Below are positions 60,535 to 64,000 of a stretch of DNA of 64,000 nucleotides, piece by piece; position 1 is the first letter of the stretch, and every line of letters begins with the position of its first letter. This DNA is from DASQBT01 sp963746955 (GTDB lineage Bacteria > Pseudomonadota > Gammaproteobacteria > Burkholderiales > Thiobacillaceae). The DNA lies in assembly GCA_963746955.1 (NCBI GenBank), contig CAVVDR010000003.1, positions 129,098-193,097 of the forward strand, given 5' to 3'. Both the position numbers and the translations under genes were made by a program. Under the pieces are notes generated by a model, which did no database searches, was not told the origin of the DNA, and worked only from the letters and a program-made list of their open reading frames with translations.

Positions 60535-61053
60535 GGATGGAATTCGGGACTGCGGCGTTTATCAGCCTGTTCCATGCGGTCTGGCTGACCGCGGGAAAGG
60601 TTGCCGACCTGGATCAGTCTCCGCACGATCGGGCTGAAGCCATGACGCGAACTTTGGCATTTGCCTGGGAGTAAGGGGTGGCGACCGGCAACCGCGAAAT
60701 GCCAAACGTTTAGTAATACCAATCCGTGCCATGAAGGAACGGGATGCGCGGGACTTCTCCGTAGATGGGCCCGAAGACGAATTCCGAATTCGTTGTTTAG
60801 GAGCAGACGCTGGAGGTGCTGAAACGAATCGGTGTGGATTATGCCTACGGGAATTATGCGCTGGTCACACCGCCATAGGCTGCTCTATGTGGCAAGCATT
60901 GGCGGCCGCAGAATCGCAGAGTTGAATGTCAAGGAAAAGACCAAGAGATGCATTACCCGGAGGAGGATATTGAAGGGAGCTTCAGAAAACCTTTGCATTT
61001 CCCTGTGATTCTGCGGTGAATGAACTCGTTACCGGATTATGGATACGTAAGGC
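60535..61053. other. Degenerate intergenic region with an EAL-domain scrap and an inverted repeat
   Basis: 519 bp with no intact gene. It holds a 10-bp inverted repeat TTTGGCATTT/AAATGCCAAA (60653-60662 and 60697-60706), which could form a hairpin with additional inner pairing, and a 3' piece of an EAL-domain gene at 60801-60878. The 75 bp next to the CopZ-like gene hold nothing recognised. Confidence 0.5.
60801..60878 (+). pseudogene. C-terminal remnant of an EAL-domain protein
   Basis: The frame 60801-60875 reads EQTLEVLKRIGVDYAYGNYA followed by LVTPP and a TAG stop. This fits the end of EAL phosphodiesterase domains (typically TLxxLxxxGVDYAQGYxxxxP). Frames before it do not continue the domain. 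The rest of the gene is lost. Confidence 0.65.
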
Positions 61054-61263
61054 TTAACCGACCACGCCATAGCCGGCCTCAACAACCACTTTTTTAAGTG
61101 TGGGAACGTCCACCAGGGTTTCGTCTATCATGAGCTTGGCCTGACTCGGCACCAAGGTCACTTCTACCTGCTGCACCCCAGGCAATGCCTTGAGCACGCG
61201 GGTAACGCTGTTTACACAACCGCCGCAGGTCATGCCTGAGATCGTCAATACTAGTTCGCGCAT
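61054..61263 (-). CDS. Heavy-metal-associated (CopZ-like) protein
   Basis: 69 residues from ATG 61263. The ferredoxin-like HMA fold has the metal motif GMTCGGCV (about residues 9-16). It probably carries copper(I) in the cytoplasm to a P-type ATPase or regulator, none of which lies in this window. The longer frame (to 61293) only adds residues without homology. Confidence 0.92.
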   Translation of the reverse strand: MRELVLTISGMTCGGCVNSVTRVLKALPGVQQVEVTLVPSQAKLMIDETLVDVPTLKKVVVEAGYGVVG

Positions 61264-61312
61264 GGCCTCCTCCCAAAAGGCGAATCTTACCAAAGGGGCA
61301 AAACGGGCCAGG

Positions 61313-61627
61313 CTATTTCTTGGCCGGCCGCTTGCGGATCGCTTCTTTGCTCGTTTCGATCAGATGGTCGGCAACGACCTCGGAATCCACTTCAAACGTC
61401 CCGGTCTCCAGAGCCTGCCTGACTTCAGCGACCTTGGCCGTATTGGTGATGTCCACGCTCGCGAGGTCGACTTCCGTGGCCTGCAGATGCGATGTAGTCG
61501 CGGCAATTTCAGCCCGATCGCCAGCCTTGCCCGCGCCCGAGGGCTTTCGGGCTCCGGCGGTCTTCTTGGTCTGGCTGCCAGCTACAGAGCGAGTGCCGGT
61601 GGGGGTAATGCGCTTGCCGATCTTCAC
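61313..61627 (-). CDS. flgM: FlgM-like anti-sigma-28 factor
   Basis: About 104 residues from GTG 61627, with GGAG at the right distance (a TTG at 61657 is the alternative). The N-terminal half is low-complexity (Thr/Gly/Ala-rich). The C-terminal half shows the FlgM pattern: VDLASVDITNTAKVAEVRQA, then LETGTFEVDSEVVADHLIE. FlgM holds sigma-28 (FliA) inactive until the flagellar hook is done. No flagellar genes lie nearby, so this is an orphan; a homologue with another sigma partner is possible. Confidence 0.8.
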   Translation of the reverse strand: MKIGKRITPTGTRSVAGSQTKKTAGARKPSGAGKAGDRAEIAATTSHLQATEVDLASVDITNTAKVAEVRQALETGTFEVDSEVVADHLIETSKEAIRKRPAKK

Positions 61628-61796
61628 GGGTTCTCCATTTGAATTTTTTTGGCCCAAACGACTTTTACGGCAAGATTGATTGGAACTTTAGTGCTTGTGC
61701 AGCGAACGCCCTTATGTCAATCATCAACAGAATATCTCTCGCACAACATATTGTTTATAAGTAAATGACTGGATTCGTGGGCGTTGGGTATGGAAA

Positions 61797-63035
61797 TCAA
61801 AGCAGGTGCGAAACCATGCCATCTGCCAGTTTGGGTTCGAACCAGGTTGATTTGGGAGGCATGACTTCGCCGGCATCGGCTACCGCCATCAAGTCTTCCA
61901 TCCGGGTCGGATGAAGCGAAAAGGCCAGCGCCATCTTGCCGCTGTTGACGCGCTCCTCCAGTTCGCCCAGACCGCGGACGCCGCCGACGAAGTCGATGCG
62001 CTTGTCGCGACGTGGGTCCTTGATACCCAGTATGGGTGCGATGACGTTGTTCTGCAGCAGGCTCACGTCCAGACGCGCGACTGGATCGCCATTGGGGACC
62101 AAATCCGGCTTGATCCTGAGCCTGTGCCAATGGCCGGCCAGATACAAGCCAAATTCGCCGGGTTGCGTCGGCTTGACCGCTGCGGCGGCAGCTTCGAGTT
62201 CAAAGGCGCGACTGATCCGGTCCAGGAAAGCCTCTGCCGTCAGGCCATTCAGATCGGTAATCACACGGTTGTAATCCATGATGCGCATTTCATGCGCAGG
62301 GAATATCACCGCCAGGAAGGCGTTGTAGGCTTCCGTGCCGTTGTGTTCTGGATTGGCGGCCCTGCGCGCTGCACAAATGCGCGAGGCCGAGGCCGAACGG
62401 TGATGACCGTCAGCGATGTAGAGGGCGGTCATGGCGTCAAACAGCGCGCAGATACGTTTGCTGTCTGCCGAGTCGCGCATCACCCATAATTTGTGCCTCA
62501 CTCCGTCATCCGCCAACGCGTCGGAAGCCGGCGTGCCTCGGGCGGTCTTGGCCAGGATCGCATCCACCTCGGGGGTGTCGCGATAGGCAAGCAGCACTGG
62601 GCCGGTTTGTGCGTTGGTGGCCTCGATCTGGCGCACGCGGTCATCCTCCTTGTCGGGGCGGGTGAACTCGTGTCTGCGTATGCGGTTGGTATCGTAATCC
62701 GCCACGCTCGCGGCCGCCACGATCCCGGTCTGTACGTGCGCACCCATCTTGATGCGATAAACGTAGTAACGGGGTGCTTCATCCTGTTTCAGCACGCCGG
62801 CCGCGATCATCGCCTCGAGGTTCTGCGCTGCCTTTTCATAGACCTCGGGCGCATAGGGATCAGTGTCTTCCGGCAGGTCGATCTCCGGCTTGGATATATG
62901 GAGGAAGCTGTAAGGCCTGCCCTGCGCGCGCACCCGCGCTTCGGCAGTGGAGAGCACGTCATAGGGCGGAGCGATCACTTCCGCAGCACGGTTTTCGGCG
63001 GGACGCAGGGCGGGAAAAGGGCGAATAAGGCTCAT
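61797..63035 (-). CDS. DUF1015 family protein
   Basis: 412 residues of the DUF1015 family: IRPFPALRPAENRAAEVIAP, PPYDVLSTAEAR, RYYVYRIKMGAHVQTGIVA, LYIADGHHRSASASRI (the His-His motif near 215) and the C-terminal AVADAGEVMPPKSTWFEPKL. In other bacteria it is linked to serine or amino-acid metabolism, but its activity is uncertain. ATG 63035 lies 16 bp after the mfd stop on the same strand. Confidence 0.88.
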   Translation of the reverse strand: MSLIRPFPALRPAENRAAEVIAPPYDVLSTAEARVRAQGRPYSFLHISKPEIDLPEDTDPYAPEVYEKAAQNLEAMIAAGVLKQDEAPRYYVYRIKMGAHVQTGIVAAASVADYDTNRIRRHEFTRPDKEDDRVRQIEATNAQTGPVLLAYRDTPEVDAILAKTARGTPASDALADDGVRHKLWVMRDSADSKRICALFDAMTALYIADGHHRSASASRICAARRAANPEHNGTEAYNAFLAVIFPAHEMRIMDYNRVITDLNGLTAEAFLDRISRAFELEAAAAAVKPTQPGEFGLYLAGHWHRLRIKPDLVPNGDPVARLDVSLLQNNVIAPILGIKDPRRDKRIDFVGGVRGLGELEERVNSGKMALAFSLHPTRMEDLMAVADAGEVMPPKSTWFEPKLADGMVSHLL

Positions 63036-63051
63036 GGTGTGGATAAGGTTT

Positions 63052-64000
63052 CTATGGAGAATTCAGTTCCGCGAGCAGGCGGCTGGCCGTCCCGGCTTTT
63101 GCGGCGAGGTCGGGTAACGTGCATTGCAGGCGCAGTCGATCGGGGCCTGCCAGTTTCAGGTCAGTCCGGGTTTGCACCATGTGCAGAATCTTAACCGGAT
63201 TGATCGGCGGATTCTTGATGAATTGCAGCAGCACGCCGTCCTGGCTGATATCCAGCCGGCTAACGCCCAGCATTTTGGCGGCCAGCCTCAGCTTGTGACC
63301 TTCAAGCAGGGTTTTCGCGGGTTCGGGCAGCAGGCCGAAGCGGTCGATGAGTTCCTCGGCGAGCTGGGTAATTTCCTCCGCGGTCTTACAGTTTGCCAGC
63401 CGTTTGTAGATGATCAGCCGTTCGTGCACGTCGGCGCAATAGGTTTCCGGCAGCAGGGCGGGCTGGTGCAAATTGATTTCCGATACGACCCCCAAAGGTT
63501 GGGCCAGATCCGGCTCCTTGCCCGTTTTCAGGCTGTCCACTGCGGCGGCCAACATGTCATTGAACAGGGAAAAGCCCACTTCCAGCATGTCGCCGCTTTG
63601 TCTTTCACCCAGCACTTCGCCGGCGCCACGGATTTCCAGATCATGCATGGCCAGTTGAAACCCCGCGCCCAGTTCCTCCATCAGTTGAATCGCCTCCAAG
63701 CGCTTGCGGGCCTGAGCGGTCAGGGTCTGATCGTCGTTGACCAGCAAATAGGCGAAAGCCTGGTGGTGCGAGCGGCCCACCCGGCCGCGCAACTGATGCA
63801 GCTGCGCCAAGCCGAATTTGTCGGAACGGTGGATCAGGATGGTATTGGCAGTGGGAATGTCGATGCCGGTTTCGATGATGGTGGTGCACAGCAACAGGTT
63901 GAAGCGTCCCTGGTAGAAGTCCCGCATCACATGCTCCAACTCGCGTTCGGGCATCTGGCCATGACCCACGCCGATACGGGCTTCAGGCACGAGCTGTTCG
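63052..64000 (-). CDS. mfd: Transcription-repair coupling factor, C-terminal part (runs off the window)
   Basis: At least 316 residues of the 3' part of mfd; the frame stays open to the window edge. Visible are helicase motifs of the RecG-like core: LLCTTIIETGIDIPTANTIL (motif V region), then QLHQLRGRVGRSHHQAFAYL (motif VI), and the RecG/TRCF C-terminal domain. Mfd removes stalled RNA polymerase and calls the UvrA repair system. The front, including the UvrB-like and RNA polymerase-binding parts, lies outside the window. Confidence 0.95.
   Translation of the reverse strand, partial: EQLVPEARIGVGHGQMPERELEHVMRDFYQGRFNLLLCTTIIETGIDIPTANTILIHRSDKFGLAQLHQLRGRVGRSHHQAFAYLLVNDDQTLTAQARKRLEAIQLMEELGAGFQLAMHDLEIRGAGEVLGERQSGDMLEVGFSLFNDMLAAAVDSLKTGKEPDLAQPLGVVSEINLHQPALLPETYCADVHERLIIYKRLANCKTAEEITQLAEELIDRFGLLPEPAKTLLEGHKLRLAAKMLGVSRLDISQDGVLLQFIKNPPINPVKILHMVQTRTDLKLAGPDRLRLQCTLPDLAAKAGTASRLLAELNSP

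Overview
The window reads as a chromosomal segment of a GC-rich Gram-negative bacterium, most likely a betaproteobacterium of the Nitrosomonadales type (relatives of Sulfuricella, Gallionella and similar). This placement rests on gene content (glnE, the gloB-methyltransferase-rnhA-dnaQ block, YeeE/YedE pair, SHP/DHC cytochromes, SCP2-like exported protein, MutL with a DMHAAHE motif). It is an inference, because no rRNA or other phylogenetic marker is present. I saw no tRNA, rRNA or CRISPR array.

Layout. 1-5.25 kb is an accessory defence/stress island: a duplicated scrap of hsdR, an AT-rich control region with four 16-bp operator-like palindromes, hipB (frameshifted) and hipA, then a type I restriction R subunit broken by six single-base frameshifts, and a small YgjP-like metallopeptidase. 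The island ends at a truncated 5' piece of inorganic pyrophosphatase (ppa) that runs into the 3' end of glnE. 5.2-28.8 kb is mainly core: glnE, acs (with a repeat-rich leader), a cytochrome b561-YceI-YceI operon, a c-di-GMP-I (GEMM) riboswitch in front of a small exported orphan, carbonic anhydrase, rlmD, a PolB-type exonuclease, a degenerate EAL/HDOD protein, a DUF4139 protein, an SlyD-like FKBP, an SCP2-like protein, a split YeeE/YedE transporter, a four-gene Mla/MCE-type lipid transport operon whose ATPase-like subunit lacks a Walker A motif, and a cyclic-nucleotide cluster (SH3 protein, M48 protease, CHASE2 adenylate cyclase, MBL phosphodiesterase, thioredoxin-HEAT protein).

28.8-35.2 kb is a second accessory zone: a dispersed repeat, an attC-like palindrome in front of a trypsin-like protease, a 6-phosphogluconate dehydrogenase flanked by direct repeats of decayed REP-associated transposase (RAYT), a RAYT-GGDEF chimeric ORF, and single genes for DUF488, low-affinity iron permease, GFA and DUF1272 proteins and a CPBP protease carrying an IS3-OrfA-like helix-turn-helix at its N-terminus.

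35.2-39.4 kb is a cytochrome cluster: a Gly/Met-rich exported protein, SHP (DUF1924), diheme cytochrome c and cytochrome b561, followed by an OmpR-type response regulator and sensor kinase. 39.5-64 kb is core housekeeping: fpr, murI, queG, tsaE-amiC-mutL, an exported amidohydrolase, fabI, a thioredoxin, a complete Opp/Yej-type peptide ABC importer, a LysM transglycosylase, gloB, a methyltransferase, rnhA, dnaQ, a solute-binding protein, an EAL-domain scrap, a CopZ-like protein, a FlgM-like anti-sigma factor, DUF1015 and the 3' end of mfd.
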